Positions 43,483-55,380 are shown, numbered from the stretch's first letter. The stretch is 64,000 nucleotides of DNA from Capra hircus (GCF_001704415.2 NC_030811.1:58517591-58581590); one strand, 5' to 3'. The notes: generated by a model not told the origin, from the letters alone. Made by a program: numbers and translations.

Positions 43483-45075
43483 CAATTCAGTTCAGTCGCT
43501 CAGTCGTGTCCAACTCTTTGCGACCCCATGAATCGCAGCACACCAGGCCTCCCTGTCTATCACCAACTCCCGCAGTTTACCCAAACTCATCTCCATCGAG
43601 TCGATAATGCCATCCAGTCATCTCATCCTCTGTCATCCCCTTCTCCTCCTGCCCTCAATCCCTCCCAGCATCAGGGTCTTTTCCAATGAGTCAGCTCTTC
43701 TCATGAGGTGGCCAAAGTATTGGAGTTTCAGCTTTAGCATCAGTCCTTCCAATGAACACCCAGGACTGATCTCCTTTAGGATGGACTGGTTGGATCTCCT
43801 TGCAGTCCAAGGGACTCTCAAAAGTCTTCTCAAACACCACAGTTCAAATGCATCAATTCTTCAGTGCTCAGCTTTCTTCACAGTCCAACTCTCACATCCA
43901 TACATGACCACTGGAAAAACCATAGCCTTGACTAGATGGACCTTTGTTGGCAAAGTAATGTCTGATTTGAATATGCTATCTAGGTTGGTCATAACTTTCC
44001 TTCCAAGGAGTAAGCGTCTTTTAATTTCCTGGCTGCAATCACCATCTGCAGTGATTTTGGAGCCCCCAAAAATAAAGTCTGACGCTGTTTCCACCCAGTC
44101 TATTTCCCACGAAGTGATGGGACCAGATGCCATGATCTTCGTTTTCTGAATGTTGAGCTTTAAGCCAACTTTTTCACTCTCCTCTCACTTCCATCAAGAG
44201 GCTTTTCAGTTCCTCTTCACTTTCTGTCATAAGGGTGGTGTCATCTGCATATCTGAGGTTATTGATATTTCTCCCAGCAACCTTGATTCCAGCTTGTGCT
44301 TCTTTCAGCCCAGCATTTCTCATGGTGTACTCTGCATAGAAGTTAAATAAGTAGGGTGACAATATACAGCCTTGACGTACTCCTTTTCCTATTTGGAACC
44401 AGTCTGTTTTTCCATGTCCAGTTCTAACTGTTGCTTCCTGACCTGCATATAGGTTTCTCAAGAGGCAGGTCAGGTGGTCTAGTATTCCCATCTCTTTCAG
44501 AATTTTCCACAGTTTATTGTGATGCACACAGTCAAAGGCTTTGGCATAGTCAATAAAGCAGAAATAGATGTTTTTCTGGAACTCTCTTGCTTTTTCGATG
44601 ATCCAGCAGATGTTGGCAATTTGATCTCTGGTTCCTCTGCCTTTTCTAAAACCAGCTTGAACATCTGGAAGTTCACAGCTCACATATTGCTGAAGCCTGG
44701 CTTGGAGAATTTTGAGCCTTACTTTACTAGAGTGTGAGATGAGTGCAATTGTGCTGTAGTTTGAGCATTCTTTGGCATTGCCTATCTTTGGGATTGGAAT
44801 GAAAACTGACCTTTTCCCGTTATGTGGCCACTGTTGAGTTTTCCAAATTTGCTGACGTATTGAGTGCAGCACTTTCATAGCATCATCTTCTGGGATTTGA
44901 AATAGCTCAACTGGAATTCCATCACCTCCACTAGCTTTGTTTGCAGTGATGCTTTCTAAGGCCCACTTGACTTCACATTCCAGGATGTCTGGCTCTAGGT
45001 GAGTGATCACATCATCGTGATTATCTTGGTCGTGAAGATCTTTTTTGTACAGTTCTTCTGTGTATTCTTGCCACC
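43483..45075 (-). mobile_element. BovB LINE, antisense, inside L1
   Basis: A 1.6-kb 5'-truncated BovB. Target duplication 'ttcattgtctt' (11 bp) at 43472-43482 and 45076-45086 lies in the L1 ORF2 sequence. The 3' end 'caattcagttcagtcgctca' faces left. Confidence 0.95.
43633..45010 (-). pseudogene. BovB ORF2 reverse transcriptase, three-frame relic
   Basis: The first frame (45010 down to 44174, 278 codons) holds 'GFRKGRGTRDQIANI', motif A 'FIDYAKAFDC', 'GKGVRQGCILSPY' and motif C 'YADD' at about 44242, all catalytic residues present. A small deletion near 44185 ('MEVRGE') shifts the frame. Further pieces at 44133-43861 and 43833-43633 carry the C-terminus. The endonuclease part is missing. It is non-functional, but the RT core is the least damaged of the copies with a motif A. 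Confidence 0.92.
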
Positions 45076-45137
45076 TTCATTGTCTTAGCTATTGCAAATT
45101 GTGCTGCTATGAAAATTGGAGTGCATGTATCTTTTTT
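45076..45137 (-). mobile_element. L1 ORF2 end, antisense, part 3
   Basis: 'cttagctattgcaaattgtg' and 'ggagtgcatgtatctttttt' are L1 between the BovB and the following SINE. The L1 goes on at 45451-45600. Confidence 0.85.
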
Positions 45138-45450
45138 AAAAAACATTTTATTTATTTATTTATTTTGACTGTGCCGGGATTTTGCTGAAGGGCAGGTGAT
45201 TGGGGGCTACTCTCTAGATGTGGTGCACAGGCTTCTAATTGCAGTGGCTTCTCTTTTTGCAGAGCATGAGCACTAGCGCACATGGGCTTTAGTAGTTGCA
45301 GCTTGCAATCTCTAGTGCACAGGCTCAGTAGCTGTGGCACGTGGACCCAGTTGCTCTGTGGCACACGGAATCTCCCTGGATCAGGGATTAAACCCAGGTC
45401 TCCCACATTGGCAGACGGATTCTTCACCGCTGAGCCATCAGGGAAGCCCT
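45138..45450 (-). mobile_element. Long CHR-type tRNA-derived SINE, antisense
   Basis: Right end 'tgagccatcagggaagccct' is the complement of the tRNA-like head, and the left end is A-tail (T-rich 'tttatttatttatttatttt'). A nearly perfect 20-bp target duplication lies at 45118-45137 and 45451-45470 (one T/C change, one T-run difference). Longer than the two other CHR-type copies here (about 310 bp). Confidence 0.95.
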
Positions 45451-45600
45451 GGAGTGCACGTATCTTTTTAAGGTGATACCCCATTGTGGTTTTGATTTTC
45501 ATTTCTCTTATAATAAGTGATATGGAGCATCTTTTCATGTAACTATTAGCCATCTGTGTGTTTTCTTTGAAAAAAATATCTATTTAGATCTTGTGCTCAG
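45451..45600 (-). mobile_element. L1 ORF2 end, antisense, part 4
   Basis: 'ggtgataccccattgtggtt' and 'tatggagcatcttttcatgt' close the first L1 of this nest near 45600. Confidence 0.8.
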
Positions 45601-45631
45601 TTTTTAATCTTATACAAATATTTTGTTTTTA

Positions 45632-46505
45632 TTTTCTTATTGAAGTATAGTTACTGTGTAATATTATAGAAGTTACAGGTGTACAGTATAGTGATTCACA
45701 ATTTTTAAAGGTTACACTCCACTCATAATTGTTGTAAAATATTGACTGGAGTGGACTGCCATTTCCTTCTCTAGGGATCTTCCCAACCCAGGGATTGAAC
45801 CCATGTTATATATATATTCCTTATCCATTCATCTGTCAGTGGGCACTTTCATATCTTGGTGGTTGTAAATAATGTTGCTATGAACATTGGAGTGCATGTA
45901 TCTTTACAAATTAGTGTTTTTGTTTTTTCAGATATATACCCAAGAGTGGGGTTGCTGGGTCGTATGATAGTTCTATTTTTAGGGTTTTTTTGTATTATTA
46001 TTGTGTTATTTTTAGTACTTTTAGTTTTTCCATGATGGCTGCACCAATGTACATTCTCACCAACAGTGTATGAGTATCCCCTTTTCTCCACATCCTCGCC
46101 AGTATTTGTTATTTGTGTTCTTTTTGATGATGACCATTCTGACCAATGTGAGGTGATATTGCATTGTGGCTTGGATTTGCATTTCCCTTTTGATTAGTGA
46201 TGTTGAACATCTTTACATGTGCCTATTGGCCATCTGCATTTTTTCATTGGAAAAATGTCTACTCAGTTTTTTACACATTTTGTAATTGGAATTGGGGGGG
46301 TTGATATTGAGTTGTATGGGCTATTTACATATGTCAGAAATTAACCCTTTATCAAGTCATATCATTTGCAAATATCTTCTCCCCCTCCGTAGGTTGTCTT
46401 TTCATTTTGTTGATGGTTTCTTTTGCTGTACAAAAACTTTTAAGTTTAATTAGGTCCCATTTGTTTATTTTTGCTCTTATTTCCTTTGCTTCAGGAGATG
46501 GTTCC
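45632..46505 (-). mobile_element. Second L1, antisense, internally rearranged
   Basis: A T-rich start with 'ttattgaagtatagttactg' (3' UTR) jumps at 45745, via a SINE scrap, to ORF2 sequence ('ttatccattcatctgtcagt'), so several hundred bases of 3' UTR are missing. ORF2 then runs to 46505 ('ttaattaggtcccatttgtt'). The frame 46091-45849 (-) still reads 'KDTCTPMFIATLF' from the ORF2 C-terminus. Confidence 0.82.
45746..45804 (-). mobile_element. Bov-tA scrap at an L1 deletion junction
   Basis: 'ggagtggactgccatttcct' and 'cttcccaacccagggattga' are an internal part of Bov-tA in minus orientation, lacking both ends. It sits exactly where L1 sequence is missing. Confidence 0.75.
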
Positions 46506-48797
46506 AACTTGATAGGGTTTTGTTTTTTTTTAATTTATATTGGGTTGTATGAACAATGCTTTCTTGAAGTTAATATTTTAAAATCCTTAAAATTCTGAAG
46601 CCGTTTGGCAAGTTAAGACTAGAGTTAGAATTTCTGGACTTCTCTCTCATTAGCCATCACATCCAAGCAAAACCCCCCAGATATTCAGTGGGCGGTTGCA
46701 CTGGACCCAACTTGTGCAGATTGGACCCAGAGGCTACTCAGGAGAACTCTGATAGAGGGCTGAACCACTGAACACTGCTCAGCTATGACACTTAACACTT
46801 GCCTTTTCTCCCTCTCTCTGATGTTAATGGCTGATTTCCCCAAGGTTCTTTTTTCACCCTTTAACCATGTGTCTGTCACCTCAGCTTGTTAATGGCTTTT
46901 GGGCATCCTTTGGCACATTGCATCACTATGCAGTTCCGCAGAGATTCCTGCCAGCCTTTCTCCTTGGTTAGGGGTTGCTTACAAGTTGTAAATCAGCATA
47001 TTAGTCACAGTTAAATGTTTACTCAAGAACTTTCTGAACAGCCTGGGAGTATGGTTTACAGTATGGGATGGTAGAAGGATGCTACAAGCAGAAACCAGCT
47101 TGGGGGACAGACTGAGTCGAGCGTCTGGGCACCATTTGAGGATGCCACTCTGCAAGATGAGGTCCCTCAGCACTTGGAGCATCAGAGAAGGCATATTCAT
47201 CTAGAAGAAGACCACAAAAATAAAGAAAATGCTACACCAGAATTTCCCTCAGGAATCCTAGCTGAGTATCCACTCTTACTCTGAAGCCTCAAATATCAGT
47301 TTGTTCTTGTTTTAGATGATTTTTTTTTTTTTTTTAGGATATGGATTGCTGTATCACCACAGGACAGGAAATCCTCATACCTTCTTGCCCTGTGGGTACA
47401 GAAGGGACCTGGGAGAGTCACTGCCAGTCACAGGCAGCAGCTATTTCATTGTTGATGGAAACAGATGATGAGTTATGAAATAGCAATTTTGCACCAAATT
47501 GGAACCACTTGGGTGGTACGAATACCAGCTTTTCTTTAAGGAAGAAGACAATCTGTTTAAAGCATGTTCTTTATATAAAAATTCAAAAATCTAAAATGCA
47601 AGGCATCATCACTTAGGCTACTTGTGACTTTTAGGAATAAAGTCAAAACATTTGGGAAATGATGCTGTGGACTTCCTTGAACTCAAATATCTGAACCCTA
47701 CTCATGAGAGATTTGATGCAGCCAGAAAGTGAGCAGACTTTCCATTGCTAGTTCCTTAAAGGATAGCAAGAAGAAGGCCATTCTCAAGCCTGTGGAAAGA
47801 AAAAGCTGGTATTTCTTCTCATTTAAGGCTTCTCATCCAAGGAGCAAGAATTTGGGCAATAAGAATATAAAAGGTGCCTTGGGACCAGCCTGGCCAACTG
47901 ATCAGGCTAGAGCTCTCAACAAGGACAGGAAGATGGCCAAATCAAGTAAATGGATTTCAAGAGAGGGGATTTGACAGGCTTAAGGGATTCATTGAAAAGC
48001 CTCTACAGAAAAGAAATCAAGGGTCAGACAGGGGCCCTGAGATGGCCAGGTGTTCTTGCAGGAACCAAATTCCACAAAGCTCCTGCATTGTTACCATTCA
48101 CTAAAAACAGACATGGAAGGTAAATGGCAGTCCAACAAGCAAACCCTGAGATAAATGGGAGCGGAGACACACACCCAAGTGACTGAGAAATTGTAAAATG
48201 GACTCATTCCCAGGGAGGGTGATGAAGAAATCTGAAAAATGTGTTTAAGGAAGGCAGGAAATCGGAAACAGGATTTGAGACGTAACCTTTCAGAGGACAC
48301 AGAGGAAGGTAAAGGGAAACGCTGTCCCTTTATTAGGTGAGGGCAGGGGGAAAGGAGGTAATGACCATGAGCCCTCTCCCAAGGCCTGAGGTCTGGGAGG
48401 TTCATTTAGCCTGTGAATGCGGCTTGAAAATGAGAATGAAAAATGAGCACTCCTTAAGAGCATACAGTGCTTTACAGTTTCCAATATACTTTCCAGTCAT
48501 CTTATTGGAGCCACCTCACAAGTCAGTGGAAATATTTGGAAGGTAGGTAATCCACAAGGAGAAAAGGCATAAGTAGGCTAGACATTGATGCCTACATCAG
48601 GTTATGAACAGTTTGACTTACACAGTCTGAGACTTGTGTCCCAGGCCACTAAGACCTTTCCAGGTGCACAACAAACCATATGGAATGGTGGACTAATTCA
48701 AGGTATTAATAACTTTCTTAAAACTCAGTCCCTGTGCCAGAAAACCCCTGGCAAGACAAAAACAATGCTACATTACTTTATAGGCACATAGAAGTGA
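46506..48797. other. Mostly unrecognised sequence
   Basis: Contains a run of about 16 T at 47320-47335 without a recognised element, and a MIR-like patch near 48440-48545 ('gtgctttacagtttccaata'). No exon is supported. Confidence 0.42.
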
Positions 48798-49040
48798 ATG
48801 CTGCTGCTGCTAAGTCACTTCAGTCGTGCCCGACTCTGTGTGACCCCATAGATGGCAGCCTACCAGGCTCCCCTGTCCCTGGGATTCTCCAGGCAAGAAC
48901 ACTGGAGTGGGTTGCCACTTCCTTCTCCAATGCATGAAAGTGAAAAGTGAAAGGGAAGTCGCTCAGTCGTGTCCAACTATTCGCGACCCCATGGACTGTA
49001 GCCTACCAGGCTCCTCCGTCCATGGGATTTTCCAGGCAAG
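48798..49040 (-). mobile_element. BOV-A2 SINE, antisense, 5'-truncated
   Basis: The triplet tail 'atgctgctgctgctaagtca' lies at the left, then both monomers, stopping at 'ggattttccaggcaag' before the full start. No clear target duplication was found. Confidence 0.93.
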
Positions 49041-50245
49041 TTTATATGAACATAAATTAGCCTCCTGCCTCTATACAAGGGTGTACATTAACTCCCCAGA
49101 TTAACACATAATTGGGAAAATGTGCTCCATATGGAGTTCTGAAGCTTCAGGTTTTTACATGGATCCTTTTCCAAAAGCCAGTATGATTCTGTTAATATAT
49201 CACACGGCACACAAAGAATGAATATGCAAGTGGCATGGAACAGAGTGAGACTCATGGTGCAGTCTCTGGAACTTTTCCTTGAAAAGTTCATTTCCCTGCT
49301 TGCTCATTCTTAGAGAGATAGAATGAACTCTCTTTATCCTGATGACCTTCTGTTCAGGATTCTTTTTCTTTGATTAAAGTTAGCTTTTAAAGAAAGGTAG
49401 AAACTAACTGCTCCTGAGAGGTCCTTTTTCCTTGCATAGAAACTTACAGCCCACTCAAGAGCCTCACTTGACAGTAGTCATCACCTATCAGAAAGACAAT
49501 GGACCAAAAGTTTTCTTTGCTAACTGAAGACTTTTATCTTATTTGCAATATGCTAATTTATAGAGAAAGAAAGAAAAAAAAAGAATCAGTTTCTTGTCTG
49601 TTTGAATTACTTTTGCTAGCAAGTTTGAGAGGCCTTTAACTTCTGCAGTTAATTTCAACCAGTTGTGCTGTAGTTTTGTAGTAATCACCTCCAGAATCCA
49701 CGTCAAAAATCTTATTAACATACATGTTTTTGACTTAACACCAGGCCAAAGACAATCAAAACTGGATCTGAGGGCTTGATGCTATTGAGTCTCCTTAGCT
49801 TCTGCGTAGCAAAAACTCATTGTAATTTCTTCAGAAGTATAATTTAGACATACACTTAGAGGAAGAAAAGCCCGAATCGGAAAAGAACCAGGATAAGAAC
49901 ACTCAAGGCTCTTTAGTTGTTCATAGCCTAAACTGCTTTTCCCCTGCACGCCGAATGCAATATTTAAATTCTCGTGCCAGTTTCCACATTATTTACCAGG
50001 AAGTGCACACGTCAAATGCAGCTGCTGATAGATACTTTTACTTCTTAGAATGACATCGGGTCCCAAACACTATTACTCGGGTCTTTTCAGAGCGCTTCTC
50101 ATCCTATTGCTCATTCTCTACAAGGGTCGTAGAATGGTGTACCGTGTAACTGGGCACAAAACACGCAAAGAACTGACCAACTGATGCTTCCGGAGAGTCC
50201 TGAGTCTACAACCAACTTATACAGAGTCCCTTAGCTTTTTTTCTT
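49041..50245. other. Unrecognised sequence leading to the CpG island
   Basis: No named repeat in 1.2 kb. CpG pairs begin to appear from about 49870. Confidence 0.42.
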
Positions 50246-50685
50246 TCCCTTTTCCCGCGGTGAAGAGCAGATTCTCCTGGGGGCAATCTAACGTTCTGAT
50301 TCGAGGGTTACCTCCCAGGTTACCTCTAGCCGCGGGCGGGGCTTCTGTATACCCCCAGGGCATCAGGCTGGAGCCGTCCACCTTCGCTTCACAGCCTGAA
50401 AATGGGAGGGGCCGCCCCCGAGTCACAGGCTTGCCTGTTCAGAGTACCTTCTTTCACATTCCAGTCATCCCCGCTGTGCGGTCTCGAGGCCACAGGCCTT
50501 CGGGAAATCGCTCCGTAGAGGGGCATTAAGTGGCTTCTACGACTCCTACGTTTCAGCGCGAGCTTCCTACTAGGCGATGGAAGGAGACACTAAGCTCTCC
50601 TCCTATGGAACACTGTTCGGTTCCGACTTACCCAACTCGGAGGCCACGGAAGCACATGGAACGCCGGCGACAACAGCACCGGGGA
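50246..50685. promoter_or_regulatory. CpG island, candidate promoter
   Basis: By eye I count about 30 CpG dinucleotides in roughly 440 bp, close to the number expected by composition, whereas the rest of the window is strongly CpG-poor. GC-box motifs occur at 50334-50342 ('gggcggggc') and 50404-50419 ('gggaggggccgccccc'). There is no TATA box. A good minus-strand donor motif (GTAAGT as 'acttac' at 50626-50631) would suit a first exon transcribed leftwards. Direction, and whether any transcript exists, are unknown. The open frames inside (50260-50529, 50530-50763) show no domain. Confidence 0.6.
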
Positions 50686-50800
50686 ATTATATTTCTTACC
50701 CATGAATTCATTCATCCAAAAAGTATTTGTGAAGGACCTACTATGTGTGAAGTGCTATCCTAGATTCAGTGACAACCAACACTGTCATAAATGTAAGCCT
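50686..50800 (+). repeat. Ancient repeat piece at the island edge
   Basis: 'ttcattcatccaaaaagtat' and 'cctactatgtgtgaagtgct' belong to the same unnamed old family as 2063-2360. Confidence 0.55.
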
Positions 50801-50989
50801 CCTGTCAGACCAATATAATTAACAGAGTTTATATTTGGATTAGAATTTATCCTTGCAACTTGTCTTGACTTTGCTAGTTGCCAGTTGTGCCTCGCATATC
50901 AGACGATGATGTGTGCTGATGCCCAGAGAACATCCATGCATAATGACAGAATCAACCCAGATGGTGAAAAGGGTCACATCTTATGTCTG

Positions 50990-51130
50990 CTTTGCTCCTC
51001 TAACAATTCTAGTAGGCAAGGAAGGCGTTTTACCAGTGAGGTGACTGAGATTCAGAAAGATTAGTTACCATGCCCATGGGGCCACACAGATAGGGAGGAA
51101 TGAAGCCAGACTGGGTTCCAAGTCTTATGG
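50990..51130 (+). repeat. MIR SINE relic
   Basis: 'agtgaggtgactgagattca' and 'agccagactgggttccaagt' fit MIR. Confidence 0.78.
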
Positions 51131-51610
51131 AGTTCTTCCAGAAAGGATTGGTACTGCTGTTGCCGAGGATGGAGCAGAAGACAACACACTAATGTGCAGA
51201 CCCCAAGAGGCCAAATGGAAGGATTTCGGAGTCCCTTGCGATCAGTCTCTAACTCAAGTCCAGGATGCCCAATTAAATTTGAATTTCAGATAAGTTCCAA
51301 AAATTGCCCTGTCATGTTTCATTTTATGTTTTGTGGCTAAATTTAGCCACACTTTCTTGGATTCCCTGGGAAGTTACAAACTGTGATCAAGGGACCCTTG
51401 CCACCTACTCCTTTGGAGCCCAATATCAATCTCTCCTGAAAGGTTTTAGAAACTGCCTCCTTGTATATAACCTTGAGTTTGCTGCCTTCATTAAGGCAGA
51501 ATTTTGACCTGATGAGACAGGCATGATTGTTTCTCCAAGAACCAGAAAAGTTGAAATATAAATAAGATAGGCAGCTGCCATGTGTGGAACTCTGACTTGT
51601 GCTTCACACC
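51131..51610. other. Unrecognised; left part of a split MIR at the end
   Basis: 51570-51610 ('gccatgtgtggaactctgac') may be the MIR start whose rest follows the BovB at 53715-53745 ('ttttacagagtctgttaact'). Confidence 0.5.
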
Positions 51611-53699
51611 TTCAGTTCAGTTCAGTTCAGTCGCTCAGTTGTGTCCGACTCTTTGCAACTCCATGAAGCGCAGCACACCAGGCCTCCCTGTCCATCACCA
51701 ACTCCCGTAGTTCACCCAAACTCATGTCCATCGAGTTGGTGATGCCATCCAGTCATCTCATCCTCTGTCGTCCCCTTCTCTTCCTGCCCCTAATCCCTCC
51801 CAGCATCAGAATCTTTCCCAATGAGTCAACTCTTCGCATGAGGTGGCCAAAGTATTGGAGTTTCAGCTTTAGCATCAGTCCTTCCAAAGAACACCAAGGA
51901 CTGATCTCCTTCAGAATGGACTGGTTGGATCTCCTTGCAGTCCAAGGGACTCTCAAGAGTCTTCTCCAACACCACAGTTCAAAAGCATCAATTCTTCGGT
52001 GCTCAGCTTTCTTCACAGTCCAACTCTCACATCCATACATGACCCCTGGAAAAACCATAGCCTTGACTAGACGGACCTTCGTTGGCAAAGTAATGTCTCT
52101 GATTTGAATATGCTATCTAGGTTGGTCATAACTTTCCTTCCAAGGAGTGTCTTTTAATTTCTTGCCTGCAATCACCATCTGCAGTGATTTTGGAGCCCCC
52201 CCAAAATAAAGTCTGACATTGTTTCCACTGTTTCTCCATCTATTTGCCATGAAGTGATGGGACCAAATGCCATGATCTTCGTTTTCTGAATGTTGAACTT
52301 TAAGCCAACTTTTTCACTCTCCTCTTTCACTTCCATCAAAAGGCTTTTCAGTTCCTCTTCACTTTCTGTCATAAGGGTGGTGTCATCTGCATATCTGAGG
52401 TTATTGATATTTCTCCCAGCAATCTTGATTCCAGCTTGTGCTTCTTCCAGCCCAGCATTTCTCATGATGTACTCTGCATAGAAGTTAAATAAGTAGGGTG
52501 ACAATATACAGCCTTGACGTACTCCTTTTCCTATTTGGAACCAGTCTGTTGTTCCATGTCCAGTTCTAACTGTTGCTTCCTGACCTGCATATAGGTTTCT
52601 CAAGAGGCAGGTCAGGTGGTCTAGTATTCCCATCTCTTTCAGAATTTTCCACAGTTTATTGTGATCCACACAGTCAAAGGCTTTGCCATAGTCAATAAAG
52701 GAGAAGTAGATGTTTTCCTGGAACTCTCTTGCTTTTTTGATGATCCAGCGGATGTTGGCAATTTGATCTCTGGTTCCTCTGCCTTTTCTAAAACCAGCTT
52801 GAATATCTGGAAGTTCACGGTTCACATATTGCTGAAGCCTGGCTTGGAGAATTTTGAGCATTACTTTACTAGCATGTGAGATGAGTGCAATTGTGCAGTA
52901 GTTTGAGCATTCTTTGGCATTGCCTATCTTTGGGATTGGAATGAAAACTGACCTTTTCCAGTCCTGTGGCCACTGCTGAGTTTTCCAAATTTGTTGGCAT
53001 ATTGAGTGCAGCACTTTCACAGCATCATCTTCTGGGATTTGAAATAGCTCAACTGGAATTCCATCACCTCCACTAGCTTTGTTCGTAGTGATGCTTTCTA
53101 AGGCCCACTTGACTTCACATTTCAGGATGTCTGGCTCTAGGTAGTGATCACACCATTGTGATTATCTGGGTCATGAAGATCTTCTTTTTTGTACAGTTCT
53201 TCTGTGTATTCTTGCCACCTCTTCTTAATATCTTCTGCTTCTGTTAGGTCCATACCATTTCTGTCCTTTATTGAGTCCATCTTTGCGTGAAATGTTCCCT
53301 TGGTATCTCTAGTTTTCTTGAAGAGATCTCTAGTATTTCCCATTCTGTTGTTTTCCTCTATTTCTTTGCACTGATCGCTGAGGAAGGCTTTCTTATCTCT
53401 CCTTGCTATTCTTTGGAACTCTGCATTCAGATGCTTATATCTTTCCTTTTCTCCTTTGCTTTTCACTTTTCTTTTCACAGCTCTTTGTAAGGCCTCCCCA
53501 GACAGCCATTTTGCTTTTTTGCATTTCTTTTCCACGGGGATGGTCTTGATCCTTGTCTCCTGTACAATGTCATGAACCTCATTCCATAGTTCATCAGGCA
53601 CTCTATCTATCAGATCTAGGCCCTTAAATCTATTTCTCACTTCTACTGTATAATCATAAGGAATTTGATTTAGGTCATACCTGAATGGCCTAGTGGTTT
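51611..53699 (-). mobile_element. BovB LINE, antisense
   Basis: A 2.1-kb 5'-truncated BovB with 3' end 'cagttcagttcagttcagtc' at the left and its truncation near 53699, within the linker between endonuclease and RT. I see no convincing target duplication; it appears to sit within a MIR. Confidence 0.94.
51753..53699 (-). pseudogene. BovB ORF2 linker and reverse transcriptase, three-frame relic
   Basis: 53751-53137 (-) covers the linker ('GLDLIDRVPDELW', 'DKKAFLSDQCKEIEENN'). 53020-52172 (-) is 282 codons with 'GFRKGRGTRDQIANI', motif A as 'FIDYGKAFDC', motif B region 'GVRQGCILSPY' and an intact 'YADD'. 52088-51753 (-) is the C-terminal region with 'GRKRRGRQRMR'. Breaks: a one-base loss near 53143, a shift between 53140 and 53020, and a C-run difference near 52197. 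No endonuclease. Confidence 0.92.
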
Positions 53700-53745
53700 T
53701 AGCTGTGATTTTCTCCATTTTACAGAGTCTGTTAACTGAGGCCCA

Positions 53746-55084
53746 AACCAATAAAGTGTGAGGACCTGGGATTTAAATGCATACAGACCACTCTTCTCTG
53801 TTTTTCCCATTATGCTCCCTGATGAAAGAATTTGCATGTTCCAGAAACTGGACCTGAGCTCTTTTCAGAATATTTCCTAACAACTTGCAGCAATGAGTCT
53901 TCCTCTAGTGGCAAAGACATCTTGAAGCAGGAGAATATGTAAAGGGGCTCAGGAGGGCTGTTAAGACTTGACAAGCAATGGAAAGGTGTCAAAATGACAG
54001 ATGTTGTCTTGTCCCAACAGCAGAATCTCCCTTTGGGGAGCAATTGAATGTAACACCACTTCCACCTTTGGGGGCAGGGTCAGGGCTGCTAACCTCTCCC
54101 TGTGGAGATCCCTGCGGGCTTGTCTTCAGGCACTCATGCACGCAGCTCAAGGCCTCACTCTTTTTCCCAGCTGCCTTTTCACCAGTTCCCACCAGAGCTC
54201 CCAGTAATCACAATGAAGTGATATGCCTGAACTGTGGATGTTTGGTGAGGGAACAAAGAGCAATGCTTTTGTCATGCGTGTGTGTTGATGGGGAGAGAAG
54301 GGAGAGGTACAGAGGCTCCTGGTACTTTTCCATCATCTGCTGCCTTCAATAATCCTAAGCAAATGGCTATGTCCTTTTGATTCTCTGACTTGAAAGTCCT
54401 TGGTTATCCATCCTGCTTCTTGGGATGCCCACTACCGAGAAAATCCACTTTCATTGTACATCTAGGATTCATGGAGTGGGGAGTAGGGATAGTGAGTGAG
54501 AAAATGAGTATATTCAAAGTCAGACTCATCACAGGTCAGCCCTCCCTTCCACCCCCACAAGTCTGCCCACCACTCTCTCTAAAAGGCTTTTTGCATGAGC
54601 GATCCATACAAATTCAATTTGGGACTCACTATAGAATGGCCACATAGAACCAATGGATAGGCCGGGTTAAAAATTAAATATATGGATCATCTTCAGGAGG
54701 GGAACTTTGGTTGACAACATTACTCTCTTAGCCAACTAAAGGTTGCCCCACATATTTCAGAGATGTTCTGCTCAGACCGGCAAACAGTAGGTACATTCTG
54801 GAAGAACTAAGAAAACTCATCAGTAGCCCAGAGGCAGGGATAAAGTGGTGACACTAGACCAACTGTATAGATTTGGAGATGTGTTGCCTAAAGAGGACAG
54901 AACAATGAGAAAACATACCTTAATGGACGCTACTCATAAATTTCCATTCAAAAATGCATCCTGATCTGTGTTAGGCTAGGCTTCCAGTTTAGTCAATCTC
55001 CTGTCATAGGAGTTTGCTACATATTGAGGGGTTTTTGCATGACCTTTTTTGTCCTCACAGTACCCAGAACTTCCTCTTCCCTCT
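53746..55084. other. Unrecognised non-coding sequence
   Basis: No repeat family or exon can be supported. The 124-codon frame at 53978-54352 has overlapping open frames in other registers and no domain. Confidence 0.42.
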
Positions 55085-55300
55085 ACCTGACACTGCCCCC
55101 CAGAAAATGACATGGTTGCTTGTTTCTCTTCTTGTTGGTCTCAGCCCAAATAACACCTCTTCAGAAAGGCCTTAATTCTCTGGCCACCCCCCATACATGA
55201 ACTAGCACCCCTAGCACTTTCTGCCATTATTCAGTTTTATTTCTCTTCATAATTCTCATGTATGTCTTTGTCTGCCCAGCATTCTATGTGGGCTAGATCG
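55085..55300 (+). repeat. L2 LINE 3' end relic
   Basis: 'cacctcttcagaaaggcctt', 'ccctagcactttctgccatt' and 'tttgtctgcccagcattcta' follow the L2 3' end in order. Confidence 0.72.
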
Positions 55301-55378
55301 GACTATTTAAGCATCAGGGATGACTCTGAGAGGAAGAAATTTCCATCAAAACAGAAACTTTCAACTTGATATGTTTAT

Positions 55379-55380
<2 letters not shown>

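Noticed and set aside
50260..50763. Two adjoining open frames in the CpG island
   Set aside because: CpG islands often have long chance frames; no domain, and the second runs into an ancient repeat.
53978..54352. 124-codon open frame
   Set aside because: Overlapping open frames on both strands and no domain.
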